Shown: positions 1 to 12,049 of the stretch, piece by piece | Layout: every line of letters starts with the position of its first letter | Position numbering within the stretch: position 1 is the first letter of the stretch | DNA from: Sciurus carolinensis | Taxonomy: Eukaryota > Chordata > Mammalia > Rodentia > Sciuridae | Length of the DNA stretch: 64,000 nucleotides | Assembly (NCBI RefSeq): GCF_902686445.1 | Contig: NC_062216.1 | Location: 13,041,084 to 13,105,083, forward strand | Reading direction: 5' to 3' | The notes under the pieces: model-generated | Databases searched by the model: none | Told to the model about the DNA's origin: nothing | The model's input: the letters and a program-made list of their open reading frames with translations, nothing else | Position numbers and translations under genes: made by a program

Positions 1-849
1 AGCAGCTGGGCAAGGTAAGCATAATCAGAGGCAAAATTCAGCTGCTCCTCTTGTTCCCTTTGTGCTTACTTATGAGGGTTCTTCAAATTCAAAAGCTGCT
101 GTCTCAGAACCATTCAAGCCTGTGAGAATTTTCACTTCTCAGAGCTGAGATTTTCCGAGGTGGACCTGACAAGAAGAAGACTTTGACCTTCAATCATGAG
201 GGTGTGGGAGTGCGTGCATGGAATACATGTTTGCATTTATTTTTAAAATGTGAAGTCGAGTTGAATTGACAGCAACCATTGAACCTTGAAGAAGTGTTGG
301 GTTATTGTTATCAGGAACAACCTAAGTTCTTAAAATCAGTCATGGAGTATATGGCCTCAGCATGGTTTCCTAAAGAGGTGACCTTAATCTTAAAACAAAA
401 TAAAGCATTGAGGTCTTAATTCATAAACACCAATTTATTTATTTTGTATAATGAATGTGAGGTGCCATGGTTTTTTGGAAGAGTATGCAGAAAGGAGATG
501 GAGAAAGATGAGATTGTTAGCTGTCTCATTGTGGGTCATACTTTCCTGCTTCCCTACATGATTGAAGACCTTTGATTGGATGCTATTGACATTGTAAAGT
601 TTTTCTCATTGGGTGCTGCTTATTTTTATATTACCATAAATATTCTTTTCCTTCGATTTAATGTGCAGTGAAGTTACCTGGATATTGCTTAATCCTTTGG
701 AGTCTTGCTTTTAAGATTTGTTAGGTGAGATCAGAATAGCACCATATCCCATGAGTAGGCGAATCTATAGAGTGTTCCTTCCAATGCACTATGAACTAAA
801 AGGTTTTTCAGTCTATCTGGTGAGAATAGAAACTATCCCTAGATAACAC
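1..849. other. Unassigned AT-rich sequence
   Basis: No coding frame, RNA gene or clear repeat is visible here. The sequence is AT-rich with scattered short T and A runs. It could hold decayed repeats too old to recognise by eye. Confidence 0.5.
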
Positions 850-889
850 TAATTTGTAATTTCTCCAATCTTTCAGATTTTTTTTTTTC

Positions 890-1345
890 TCTTGGCTTTG
901 GGCTATTTCCTCACATGCATGTTCTGGGGTGATGGAATTCCATCAGAACTGTCTGCGGGTCTCTGAGTCTCCCTCTACATGGTGTCTCCTCTTTGGTGGT
1001 CTGACCTGAGACCTCTAATTGCCTTACTCTCCTCAGATTTAGTTCTGTCTCCTTAACTGAGGGAGTCCGTGGGCCTCTGCTTAGATCTTCCTCCCTGTGT
1101 TGTGGTCTGCACATTCTGGAGGCAGTAAACTGTGGCAATTGTAGGGTTCATCTCCATCATTTCCCGGTTTCTGTCACTGTTCTTTGTTACCTGGTGTACC
1201 TGTGTACCTGTGTCTTGAAACTGGTTTTACATATTTTGCCTTTTTTTGTTTTTGTTTTTGTCTTTGGTTGTTTCAGGAAGTGGATAGAAAATGCGGTCTC
1301 TGATATCCAATTCATTGTCCTGAAGTAGAAGTTCATGTTGACTAC
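890..1345 (-). repeat. Possible antisense L1 5'-region relic
   Basis: The block reads like the 5' untranslated part of an old mammalian L1 on the minus strand, ending near a segment resembling the reverse complement of an L1 5' start. A T-rich run lies at about 1240-1262. Stops occur in all frames, so the frames here are chance. The match is by overall resemblance only and could be wrong. Confidence 0.3.
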
Positions 1346-1929
1346 ATGAACAACAGAAACCAAAACCCATAGATCAAGTAAAACCTTTGTCAAAAGCCCA
1401 CCAAGAGAAGCTGGGTCAGGAGGAATATAACTTCACAACAACTAGCTTCTGATGTAGTCAGATTAGGTCGGGGATGGGTGAGTTAAAGGAATAAGTATCC
1501 AGATGCTCAAGAGCAAGTTAAAAAAGGAAGGCCATGTAACATTTCTATGTCCATACTTTTCCCTTCCTTAAAGTGCCAGTGCTTTTGAGGCACCAACATT
1601 TATCATCCTTCTCTTTAAATATGAATGCAGTGTCATTCTTTGCCAAGTATCAATATCTGGCATAAGTAGACACTTCTCCATCATCATAAAACGACTTCTT
1701 CCAATTTAGGTGAACTGCTTTTCATTTATCAGATTCAGGAAATTAGCAGATGCCCATAGAGCATTTTAACATTAACATAAGACCATCAAGAAGCTTGCGA
1801 GAGATGTAGTAGGTTTCCTTTACTCTTTCCAGGGCTTGAGCCTTACTCATCAGAAGAGCCTTTGACAAAGTCCTCATTTCAATTCCATCAGTTTTTGTGT
1901 ATGCTTTGTTGTTTGGTGCACGCACATGT

Positions 1930-3200
1930 AGGAATGCTATGCAGATTCACCCTGATGTAATTTTATAATGTCCCTCTTTGTCTCTAATAATTTTATTTGT
2001 GCCAAAGTCTATGTTACCTGGCATTATGCCAGTTTATCATGCTTTCATTAACACTTACATGACATATCTTTTTTTATTCTTTTACTTTCAACCTACTTAT
2101 AACATTGTCTTTGAAGTGAGTTTCTCATAGACACCCTGACAGTCTCTGTTTTTTAATAGATACATGTGAAACATTATTTCCAGTTAAAGTAATTAATGAC
2201 ATGTAAGGGCTTAAGTCTGCATTTGTTATTCATTTTCTGTGTTCTCTTTATTATTGTTTCACTGTTCCCTTACCCCAGCCCCCGCCACTTTTTTTTCTGT
2301 ACCAGGGGCACTAAACCACAGATCCACATCCTCATTCCTTTTTATTTTTTATTTTGAGACAGGGTTTCACTAAGGTTCTTAGGGCCTCACTAAGTTGCTG
2401 AGCCTAGTCTTGAATTTGAATTCTTCTGCCACAGTTTCCTGAGCTGCTGGGCTTACAGGTATGCATGACCAACATGTTTCTTGAATTTTTAGAAAAGAAT
2501 CTATGCTGATGTACTTATAATGTTTTAAAATATATCCCTTTGTATATTTTCCTTAGTGATTGCTCTAGATATTAGAGTAGACATAGGTACTGTTCTGGGA
2601 ATGAAGTTTTATTACCAAGTGAAGTATAGACATCATACTTTTATTCACATACTTTGACCCTTTCCACTTTTACAGTATAGTTGACTTAAGTATTTCCTCT
2701 ACATACATTAAGCCCCACATTGGATGGTGTCATATAAAATTTTCAACCCTCAAAGGTGTTTTCTATAACTCAGGAGGAGAAAGGGGAGCCCATTTTATTT
2801 GTCCCTATTTTTAACCATTCTGTAGCACTCTTGGACAGGTGTGGGTGTCCACACTTAGTGGAAGATGGTAGAGCTGTTCTGTCACCTTCTCCTGCTGTGA
2901 GGAGAGTGGGATATCAGATTCTCTGCCTGGTTTCCACTGGCACATCCAGCAGGGGAAGAAGGTGCTTCACCTGGCCTGCCTGCTGTCATGAATTGGTAAT
3001 GAGGAGTTGGGACTCCACACTGGTGTGAGAGCTGTGGGCACAGATGTCCATGTCTGGTCTTTGACCAGCATTGAGTTGGTATTGTCATAAAGGTCTCTGT
3101 TTGGTTGGGTGGCTCCTTTCCCCAGCCTTTGGCTATTTCTTGGGGTGTCACTACTGGTGCTTCTTCACCTCCCCTTCTCCTTCTTCATCCTTCTCTGTAT
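1930..3200 (-). repeat. Decayed antisense L1 (ORF2 start and upstream)
   Basis: On the minus strand the part at about 1960-2220 resembles the endonuclease end of L1 ORF2. The reverse complement shows the phrases that in L1 precede the ORF2 start, such as a segment related to AATGTCCCTCTTTGTCTC read on the plus strand. The rest, to about 3200, is compatible with L1 5' sequence. A squirrel SINE (2289-2474) lies inside it, so the L1 is older than the SINE. All frames are broken. Edges are uncertain. Confidence 0.42.
2289..2474 (-). repeat. B1-ID dimeric SINE (MEN / B1-dID class), antisense
   Basis: Read on the minus strand this is a 7SL-derived B1-like half followed by an ID-type tRNA-derived half and an A-rich tail, seen on the plus strand as the T run at 2289-2296. 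On the plus strand the B1 antisense signature is GAGACAGGGTTTCACTAAG followed by the CTCACTAAGTTGCTGAG block. The copy has many substitutions, so it is an older member than those at 45.4 kb or 39.9 kb. Confidence 0.85.
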
Positions 3201-3559
3201 GTATTTTGGCAGTCTGAGTTGATTTTCTGGAGCACCTAGAAGAACATGATATATGGCAGACAGAAAGGAGAGCCAGGGCACTCACTGGGATGTCATTTCT
3301 CAAATCCTGGGCTCCTATTCTTCCTCTTTTAGAGTCCTTTTATATCATCCCTGATAATATTTCCAGGATGACTGATTGTATTTAGAGGAGAAGAGCAGGA
3401 AGTGGTTCCCTATCTCCTTTTCTAGCAATGGGAGTGTCCCTGAAGTCTTTGAACATTTTAATTTAGGATATTACCTTTGTTTCTCCCTCTACTCTTTGCT
3501 TAGAATAGTGGTTTAACAGTTCATTTCAAGGGATAGCTGGGGAAGGCAATTTCCAATTT

Positions 3560-4080
3560 AATCCAACAAATAGTTTTTATATATCCACTGTGTGTGTGCC
3601 AGACACTCACCAAGTTCTGGGATTTCAACACTTAGAGGAAAAACAACCTCATTTTAGTCAGGGAAACAGACATGGCCATAGGTAACCCCAGGTCACTGAG
3701 GTCAGGCTTTCCTGAATCTTATATAAAATGTGACAGGAAAACAGATGTAGTAATAATGCCTGGTCAGGGAGGCAGAGAGCCAGGGAGAAGTTCACAGAGG
3801 AGAAGAATTGCTGTCGGTCTTGATGGACATAAAGGAATTCACCTGGCACTAAAATCGGGGACAGAAGTCCAGGGTGAGAACAAGGATGAACAAAAATAGA
3901 GAATGGGCCTGATCGAGTGGAAACAGTGGAGGAGCCTCATTTGACAAAAGTAGAGGACTGGTGGATTCAGATCAGAGCAGTTTGCCGGGAGTTTAGAAAT
4001 TGTTTTTTAGGAAGTGGGGTCACTGGGAGGGTTTCGAGTGGAAACATAAAAATCATGTGGGCATTTTAGAAAGATCCGAT
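3560..4080 (-). repeat. L2 3' end, antisense
   Basis: The start resembles the reverse complement of the L2 3' terminus: the AACAAATA..TTTAT phrase, then a GTGCCAGACACT-like block, then a GGGAAACAGAC-like block. It continues with the segment rich in GGAGG, GAGAG and AGGACT that is typical of L2 antisense. The copy is strongly diverged and non-coding. Confidence 0.55.
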
Positions 4081-4239
4081 ACCAATGTGCAAACATATAT
4101 GCTTGGAGATGAAATCAGAGGTGTGGAGATGAGTGGCTAATTTAAACTAAAGAAGTATTCATACAGATGTCATGCACACAGATGGTGAAAATTAAAACAA
4201 TGCTGAAAGTATATAATGAAAAGTTTCTCTCCCCCTTCT

Positions 4240-5110
4240 CCCAGTTAATTCTCAATTCTTCTTTCCAAAGGTCACCATAATTGAATTTACTGAGTATATT
4301 CCTAGAAAAAATTTCATGGCTATATGATCCTACACACATAACCCTAGGTTCCCCTCATGATTATCCTTTAAATTCATGTTTATTTTTATTTTTTGGATTC
4401 CAGATACAGAGTTTTAAACTTACACCCCCCTCCCCTCCCAGTTCGTGACCTACTGTTTTCATCACTGGTCTGCTTAATGGATCTCTGTAAATTTGTCTCC
4501 CCTCCACCATTAAGTCTCCTATCCCACCGTGGCCTCATGCTTCACAGTCTTTGATACATGGCCTTGAATTTGTATGCACCCTTGTAAAATACTCAGTATT
4601 GTCCTGAATGTTTTCAACCTACCTAAAGGGTACCTGTCAGTTTCTTTTTACAATAAACCATGTGCTATATGCACATCTAGTTCATTCCTTTTAACAGTTC
4701 CTAAATAATTTTATAGAATGGATACACTGCAATTTATTTAATCATGATATCTCAGCTTGTCTTTGTCCCCCTACTATGATAAGCAACATTTTGATGATTC
4801 TCATTTCAGTTTCTTTGTGAACTTGAATGAAAATTTCACTTCACTAAACTACATCCCCAGGGTTGGGATGTCTCTTATTTATGTATGTGTGTACTCAATT
4901 TCACCAGAATTGACAGTGTTTCCCCAACTGATTGCTCCAGTTTTTTCTCTCCTTGGTGAAGTACAAGATTCCTGTCTCAACATGACTTTATATAATGTAC
5001 CTAAAGGGTTGTTTTATTTTACATTTCTCTTTACTAGAGAATTTGAATGTTTCTTCCCTTTCTGTCACAGTTCTTGAGTCCTTTATGTATGTCTTTTACA
5101 TAGTAGCTTC
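4240..5110 (-). repeat. Old L1 (L1ME-like) 3' UTR, antisense
   Basis: A block around 4680-4745 (TTTTATAGAATGGATACACT, then AATTTATTTAATC) matches the form of the L1ME 3' UTR read antisense. Flanking text fits the same region at high divergence. The 106-codon frame at 4757-5077 lies wholly inside it and has no coding character. Confidence 0.45.
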
Positions 5111-5439
5111 TTATCAATCTGTGATGAAGGCATCATTGCGATTCTTATTTTCCTGATGAGCAAGTCAAGGTTTAGATGATGTGTCAGTAGTTTAAGTTCA
5201 CTGCACAGCCCCGTTTTGTAAATCTGGCTTGTCTGACCTGGAAGATGCTAAAAGAAGAAGTTAACTCATTTTTTTCACCCTCAAAGTAGAAATAAAGGAA
5301 TTAGGTGGAAGAAATGAGTGCAATGTGAGAGCACCAGCAATTTCCCCTAAGCGAAGCAGAAATGGGAAACACGGTTAAGTGTATGGAAATTTGGTCACGC
5401 CTGACATCTCACGTCAGGGTCTGAGTTATTAAAATTCGT

Positions 5440-5635
5440 TCCCAGTTTACACAGGGCATTGTAAAGGAACTGTGCAGGCTGGTCAAATAAACGAAACATA
5501 AACCTGCTTTCAAGGCACTTTCCGTCTAGCAGGGGAGGAAGGCACACACAACCACAATTAGAAGCAGAGTGCAGTGAGGTGGAGGCACAAACTCAATCCT
5601 TCCAGAAGCATCTGCCCACTAGGTCCCTGAGAGTA
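5440..5635 (-). repeat. L2 fragment, antisense
   Basis: This segment contains an ACCTGCTTTCAAGGCACTT..CCGTCTAGCAGGGGAGG-like text, recognisable as the diverged antisense L2 3' region (the 'stock-in-trade' block ending in GGGGGAGACAGAC in less decayed copies). It is short and non-coding. Confidence 0.5.
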
Positions 5636-6179
5636 AGACCAGGTGGGAGTCCACTTCACTGTCTTTTTTGTTTTTAGAATATTCTGAATGGGAAGACTGT
5701 CTGTGTCTGTCTTTCAAAACATATGCAACAGATATGGGACAGGGTAGAACTTTGACAGCTGCGTTACTGAAAATTCTAACACCTCAAATACGCTGAAAAT
5801 GAGTTTAGGAAATTGAGAGTGCCATGCATTTAAGGCGAGCTTTATATTAAGGCAAAAAAATAAGTTTCTACCAGAAAAAAAAAGGAGTTGAAGTAGGTAA
5901 AGCATAGGCCTGCCTCTTCCTACCCACTCTTTGCTTCCCAGGGCCCTCCTGGTACAGCCCAAGGACCATCCTGGGCAGACCCTAAGGGACAAAGTGTTGC
6001 TGACAGGGTACCTGTCAGATATGCAAGCTGCTCTGATATTCAGTGTCCCCCATTTTTTCTCCTCTCCTTCCTAATGACTCTTAGAAATGGTAAAGCAGCA
6101 TTTGGTATGAAGAGAGAGTTTCAAAAATTATCTGAGGAACCACATGTCCTAACTTGGCAGTTTTCATTGATAGAGTGTT

Positions 6180-6375
6180 GCATATGCCTGGCACCAGAGA
6201 CTCTGTATTCTATATTTAACTTAGTTCTCAGACAACCTGCTAAAGCAGACGTTTGTTGTGCCCATTTTACAGACGTGAAAAGTAAGTTACGGTAAGGTTA
6301 AAGTACTTGATCAAGTTCATTAAGAAACTCAGTGGCACATCTAGACTCTGAAACCAGGCTGCCTAAATCTAAAAC
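6180..6375 (-). repeat. MIR SINE, antisense
   Basis: The block CCCATTTTACAGACGTGAAA and the later CCAGGCTGCCTAAATCTAAA segment are the antisense MIR core and 5' tRNA-related half. The element is ancient, with substitutions throughout. Confidence 0.72.
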
Positions 6376-6379
6376 CAAG

Positions 6380-7730
6380 ATTTTTAATTCTTTTGAATAT
6401 AAAATATAGTAAGGAGAAAAACATTAGATTTTATTTTAAAATCCCTTTAAGAAGACATTTAAACCAGGAGTGAACACTTTTTTATATAAATTGGAATGAA
6501 CACATTTTACATAAATCAAACATAGAAAAAGTGGGGTAAAAGTGGAAGCAAAGGACATCATAAAGGAGAGAATATCTACTTCCATTTTTTTCATGTCTTT
6601 AATAAATTATTCTGAGTTGGTACAAATAGCTTTTCTATTCCAGGGAGACCAGAGCTGGGGACTGGCTTTTAAAAAGACTATTAGATTAATGGATGAAATC
6701 TACTGCAGAACTAAATAGCTTTCATCATTTCATTACATAAAACACATAGAGGCTATGTATTGCCTCCCCAGCACTGGCTCTGTTGCTAGGATCTTGGGTC
6801 TCCTGGGTCAGCCTGGTAATGGATCTGGGTGCCTCCAAACCAATTCATCTCAGGAACTGGATGACATTTATAGGAAAGCCAAACAAACCTTTGACCTAGT
6901 TGAAAAAACTCTCAAAGTAGAAAATGTTGCTTGAACATACAGCTACAGGGAAAACTGAGAACAAGTTAAGAAGATGCATAAAGAGCACCCTGGGAGAGGG
7001 AGCCACGGGATGGTGCAACTGGCCATATGTTGCATGAGGAAAAATCAAATCATTTCCCTGCACCATGGTTAAGATTTTCAGAAATGGAGGTCACCAGAAT
7101 TTTTGTAGAACAGATGATATTGGTGAGGTGAGAGAAAATAGCAACTTGAGGCGATATTGTGTGGTTTCGTTGATCACGTCAGCGAAAATTGTAAATGGAA
7201 GAAAAGAGGAAAACAAGGGAAGGGCAGAGGGATCACAGCTGTAGTCAGCAAAAAGGTGAAATTAATTGCAATTGAAGCCTGTCTGCAAGACACGAGGCAT
7301 TGGAACAAACGAACTGTCTCCATACCTCAATCTGCAGACAGAACAGAAGTTCATAAATAGAGTGCAGTCTTTGGAAGTGAACCTGCCCTGTTTTAATCAA
7401 CTGAGTATCTCCTTTGGACAAGAATGAGGAGAGAGGGAGCTGGCTCTCTTTCCCACATCTAAGCAGTTTCAAAGCATCCTCAAAACTTCTTTGTTCTTCT
7501 CTTACTAAATTCTCTTTCCCTCCAGGTTTTTTCTTTTTTGGCTTGTTTGTTTGATTTTTTTTACTTTAAAAATGTTTTCATTCATTGGCTCCAAATTAAC
7601 AGCATCGAGTCAGCCTCTGTATGTGTAAGTCATTTGCATGGAGAGAGCCCCTGAACACAGTGCCTATTTAGTACTAACCGTGTTTAAGATGGAGAAGAAG
7701 AGAATCAAGTCCTTCCTTTTTTCCTCCTCC
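6380..7730. other. Unassigned sequence, no gene seen
   Basis: No frame here looks coding and no repeat is clear, apart from T-rich runs at about 7525-7570. Confidence 0.5.
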
Positions 7731-7734
7731 TGGT

Positions 7735-7880
7735 CCTCTGTGCTAAGCACTGGGAGGCAATAAAGAAACTTTGTTCAATAGGGAGAGAAAAAGGCAAATC
7801 CAAATTATGATAGGTGGTGGAAAGTGCTGAAGGAGAGGAACCTGGAAGCTATGCGGGAACGTAGAGGAAAGGGCGATTCT
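7735..7880 (-). repeat. L2 fragment, antisense
   Basis: TGTGCTAAGCACTGGGAGGC followed by an AATAAAGAAAC segment and GGTGGTGGAAAGTGCTGAAG is the antisense L2 3' pattern. Divergence is high. Confidence 0.5.
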
Positions 7881-8052
7881 TTCTGCCTGAGGGTAAAACA
7901 ACTTGTAAGTTGCATGAGTTTTAAAACAGGCGTTAGTCTTAGGAACCAACAAAAAGAATAGGACACACAGATGCAAAACGGATGGAGCAACTTTGAGGTT
8001 CAACGTTCATGTTTGCTTGGGCTCTCATTTCCCTCTCAAGCACAGGCGTACG

Positions 8053-8275
8053 AGGCAGTCTGGAGTAGAGTCCAGAGAAAGGACTTTGCATCTTTGCCTG
8101 GCTCCAAATCCCAGCTCCACTCCCTGCGGGAGTGCAGTTTGGGAAGGTTATTTAATTTTTCTCTGCCTCTCTGATCCATCAAAGATAATGATGGTAACCA
8201 TTTCATAGGATTATGTCTACTGTAGTTATTAGTAAATATATATGAAGGACATAGAAGTGGTGCCTGACATACTAT
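8053..8275 (+). repeat. MIR SINE
   Basis: The order of parts matches MIR in the forward sense: a GGACTTTGCATC..GCCTGGCTCCAAATCCC segment, a TCAGTTTCC-type region decayed to CTCTGATCCATCAAAGATAATGATGG, and a 3' part with GTGCCTGACATACTATGAGC. Non-coding. Confidence 0.68.
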
Positions 8276-8289
8276 GAGCTGCTATTCTT

Positions 8290-9260
8290 ATTATGAGTCT
8301 AGGAAAAAAAATCATGCTGCAGTATGTGGAAATGCAATGTCATTTTGATTGTTTGATTAAGTTAGTTTTACTATGGCTGTCCACTTAATGGAATTAGGTC
8401 TTATGCAGTGGCTAATATATCTGCCAAAGCCATCAAGTTGTTAAAAATAAGACAGAAGACTAAAAAATTGCATTGTCTTTTAAGAAACAGTGAACAAGGA
8501 TGCCATGGGGCTATACTTATGGTGCAAGTCATTTAGTACCAAGTCAGTATATCTCCAAAGTCTGACTATACAACCACAGGCAAGGAGGTCCATTTTGTCC
8601 CCAGACCTGGAGTCACTGTCCATTAGTATTGATGCCTTGGCCTCAGGTTCACAAAAATATGAGAATGATTGTCCACTGGTCTTGCTTTTGTGTGTTCTGC
8701 TCTCTCCAGAAGCTGAGAAATGTCTTTTTCTAGACTTTTATCTTCCAATTTGGTTGGGCTCATCTAATTCCTTGTCACTCTATTTTTGTAGCTTGGTTTG
8801 CATACGGTTGTCTTTCCTTATAGAGAATGACTGCTTTCAAGTTCATACTTTATAATATTATCACCCACATGAAACCAGAGAATAATGTTTCTGAAATTCT
8901 TTTACATATGTGGATAATGTCTTTTAGTTTTTATTAACTACAAACTTATGTTAAATTTTATTATTGCCATCTATCAGACGATCAGAATTACATAGCCCAC
9001 ATGAGTTCACATTTTGGGTCTTCTCTTTTCAGGTAACCTTTTGCGACATATCTAACAGACAATGAAATTATTTGTCATGACTAGTTAACTCTTAGTAGAG
9101 ATTCAGAGTAGTGAAGTGGTTAAGACGTGTAGAGTTTGGTGTTGGTAGGTAGTGTTCATTCAATAAATGTCAGCTAATTACATGTGGCATTTTTAAGATT
9201 AGAAGTAGCTTGTAATAAAAGGTATGAAATGAGATTATTACAATCAAATATATAAAAATA
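8290..9260. other. Unassigned sequence, no gene seen
   Basis: The longest frame (8490-8855, 121 codons) shows no recognisable domain. A short segment near 9150-9172 (TTCATTCAATAAATGTCAG) looks like an isolated MIR or L2 tail. Confidence 0.5.
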
Positions 9261-9264
9261 GTTA

Positions 9265-9470
9265 GTACAATGTGCCAGGTTTTTGGGACTAGATGGTCTA
9301 CATAATTTTACTTATTGAAACCTCACAAAATCCCTAAGTGAGGTGTTATTGTTAACCCTATTTTATAGAGAAAGAAACAGAGGGTCAGAGCAGCTGCATA
9401 ATTTGTTAAAGGGACTGTAGCTGATAAGTGGTGGAGCTCTGAAGTGGGGGTAGGCAGTGTGAGCTCATAG
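9265..9470 (-). repeat. MIR SINE, antisense
   Basis: ACCTCACAAAATCCCTAAG, then CCCTATTTTATAGAGAAAGA and a CTGATAAGTGGTGGAGCT block are the reverse complement of the MIR 3' half, core and 5' half. Confidence 0.72.
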
Positions 9471-9479
9471 GTTGATATC

Positions 9480-11130
9480 TGAGCTACACAGTTCTTAACA
9501 TCCAACGGGCAGACATACAGGTGAGCTGTCCATTCCTCAAAGAAGATGGAGTTTTGCTAAGTTCCAAAAGAAACTTTCCATGTGGGACTTTATGAAGGAG
9601 ACATTGAATATCATGATGGAAAATGTCCCAATAAGAGCCTTAAATGAAAGAAGAGCTATTTTCATAGAGTTACTTCTCATTTGAAACAAGGACATTTGCC
9701 AGAGTCCCCACATTGGTTGAAATGGTATGGTGAAACGGATTCTTCAGTGGGAGTTAGTGTGAGCTAAGTCACATTTTTATGACCTATTTAGAGCTATTAT
9801 TTAGTTAAAATGCTCAGAGAATTCTATAAATAGCATATCTGATATTCTCTTTGCAGATGTTTTGTCCAAGTTGGAGTTTGGAAACAGGTATTAATAACCT
9901 CTGATGAAGTCCTACATTGGTGATATTCCATGGTATAGGCAGGGAAAACTGATGAACTATGGTTATCTGACAAGCAAATGATATGCCATTCTATTAGGAT
10001 GGTTTCAGCTTTGTTCCCAAGTGACAAGCCATCTATCTTTCCATGGACAAGGGGCATCCAACACAGCTAAGTTAGACCTCGGGTAAAGGCACAGTGGATT
10101 GTCCAAACAAGAGATAAATGGTGAAGAAGGCCCTGTCCCGAGAGTTCTGGTTCTGGTCTAAAACCACTCCTCTGAGTATCTCCACGGTAGCTGGATGACT
10201 TGCCTGCTCTCAGAGACCTTTGGCTCAAATATTTAGGCTTGAATTCTAACAGACATAAACTGGATTCAGAGCAGACCCATTTTCCCCGTTCAATTTGTTA
10301 GATACCCAGTGCCAAATCACTTCTGAGATAACAGCAGAGCACTCTATAAATAAGAATTGACACAATGCCCACTGCACCTGGGGGCCATTTCTGCAGACAT
10401 GGCTCAACCATTATTTGAATCACTGCCTGACTGCTACCCTTCACCTTGGGAAGCACAGCAGGGGAAGAGGGGCAGCAGGGAACACATGATCTATTTTTCT
10501 CTCTAATCTTTTATTTTTATATTGTTAAAATTTTATGTTTATGTTTAAAAAAATTGGGGGATAATTTATTGATTTTGTTAAATTTCCAAATTCCATGATT
10601 TCTACTTTTCTTTTAAATATTGTTTACCTTTTGATAGCATTAGGTTTTCTTTACTGTTCGTATGGATGCTTGAGTAAAAGTTTAGTTCATTTCTTTTTGT
10701 CCTTTCTTTTATAATTATGAAATAAGTCAAAATCATGAATTCTACCATACATAACAATTTTGCTCCCGTTTCCATGGGTTTTCCTGCATAGGATGTTCTC
10801 TGCCATTTGCTATACTTTCTGTAAAAGTCAATTTAATTTCTACTTTTTTAAGAATTGTTTATCCTAGTGAATTTCAATTTCTAGATGGGTTTAAATCTTA
10901 GAAAACTTGCATTGTTAATTCAAATAGTTAACATTGTTAAGTAATTAATCTTACTATATATTCAGAGACTGTGATCTAAAATATTTCTGTATTTAGAAAT
11001 GTAGTGACAAAATCTTGTATACTTTTCTAAAAATACATGTGATACTTGATAAATGTGGTCACAATTGCATGATTAATAAGGCAAATATTTTGTTGAAGTG
11101 TAACATGTTTGTTGAATGCAGAGGTTGTAG
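9480..11130. other. Unassigned AT-rich sequence, no gene seen
   Basis: Nothing coding is visible. From about 10500 to 11130 the base composition becomes strongly AT-rich and the text resembles a very old LINE, but no diagnostic segment could be fixed. Confidence 0.5.
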
Positions 11131-11139
11131 TGTACAGCC

Positions 11140-12015
11140 TGGTTAATTTTTGTAAAGTATATGCACATCTTGAGAAACCAACAGCATCCCATGTACCCAG
11201 GTAGCCCTCCCTATTTACCCTCCAAGTTACGGCTCCTTCCCATAAAGGTAACCATTATTCCATTTTTTATTTCTATTGAAGTTTGACTGATTTTGAACTT
11301 CAATCAGATAGGAAATAATCCAGTATAATCTTCTTGGTAGCAGGCTTCTTTCAATACCATGTTTGTGAGAATTATCCAGGTTGTACATTGTAACAGTTTA
11401 TCATATTCTACTAAATGAATATTCCACAACTTATTTATGTCGATAGATCCATCGTGTGATTTTTGGTTGAGGGCTATCGTATGGGAGGTAGCATATCATA
11501 TACATAGCACATCTACATTTCTTTTTTGGTGCAATTTCTGTTGTACACAGACCTAACAGAAGAACAGCTGGGTCCTGGTGCTTATGAAGTTCACTTGTAG
11601 CACACCATCACAGAGTTCTTAGGGGGTTTTTGTCCCTCTAGCAGTATGTCAATGTTAATGGCTTCCAATTCTCCTGACCTCTGGATGGTTTCTGTCTTCT
11701 TCATTTCAGCTATTCTGACAGGCACATAGGAGAATCACTTTGCAAATCTAATTTTTATTTTCCTGATGACTGACAAAGCCAACCATCCTTATTATGCTTA
11801 TTTTTCAATCAGTATCTTCTTCCATGAAGTGTGTGTAGAGTCTGGCCCCTGTTTTAACTGGGTCCCTTCTTTAATTTCTAAGAATTCTCTGTGTTTGCTG
11901 GAGGTGAGACATTTTTCAGATAAACATGTTTTGGCACTGCTTCCTGTTCTGTGGCTTGCCTCTTCATTCTTGTAGAAGTGCCCTTCTGAAGATTTTAGAT
12001 ATAATATCTTCAATT
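11140..12015 (-). repeat. L1ME-type 3' UTR, antisense
   Basis: The order of phrases matches an L1ME 3' UTR read antisense. AAGGTAACCATTATTCC (11247) is followed by the CTTCTTTCAATACCATG region, a GAATATTCCACAACTTATTTATG block, and the GCTATTCTGACAGGCACATAGG segment, then a CATTTTTCAGATAAACATG segment. It abuts another antisense L1 beginning near 12050 and may be part of the same or an older insertion. No frame is intact. Confidence 0.6.
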
Positions 12016-12049
12016 ATAGTCTTTCCTTTCATGTTTCATGCTTTTTAGA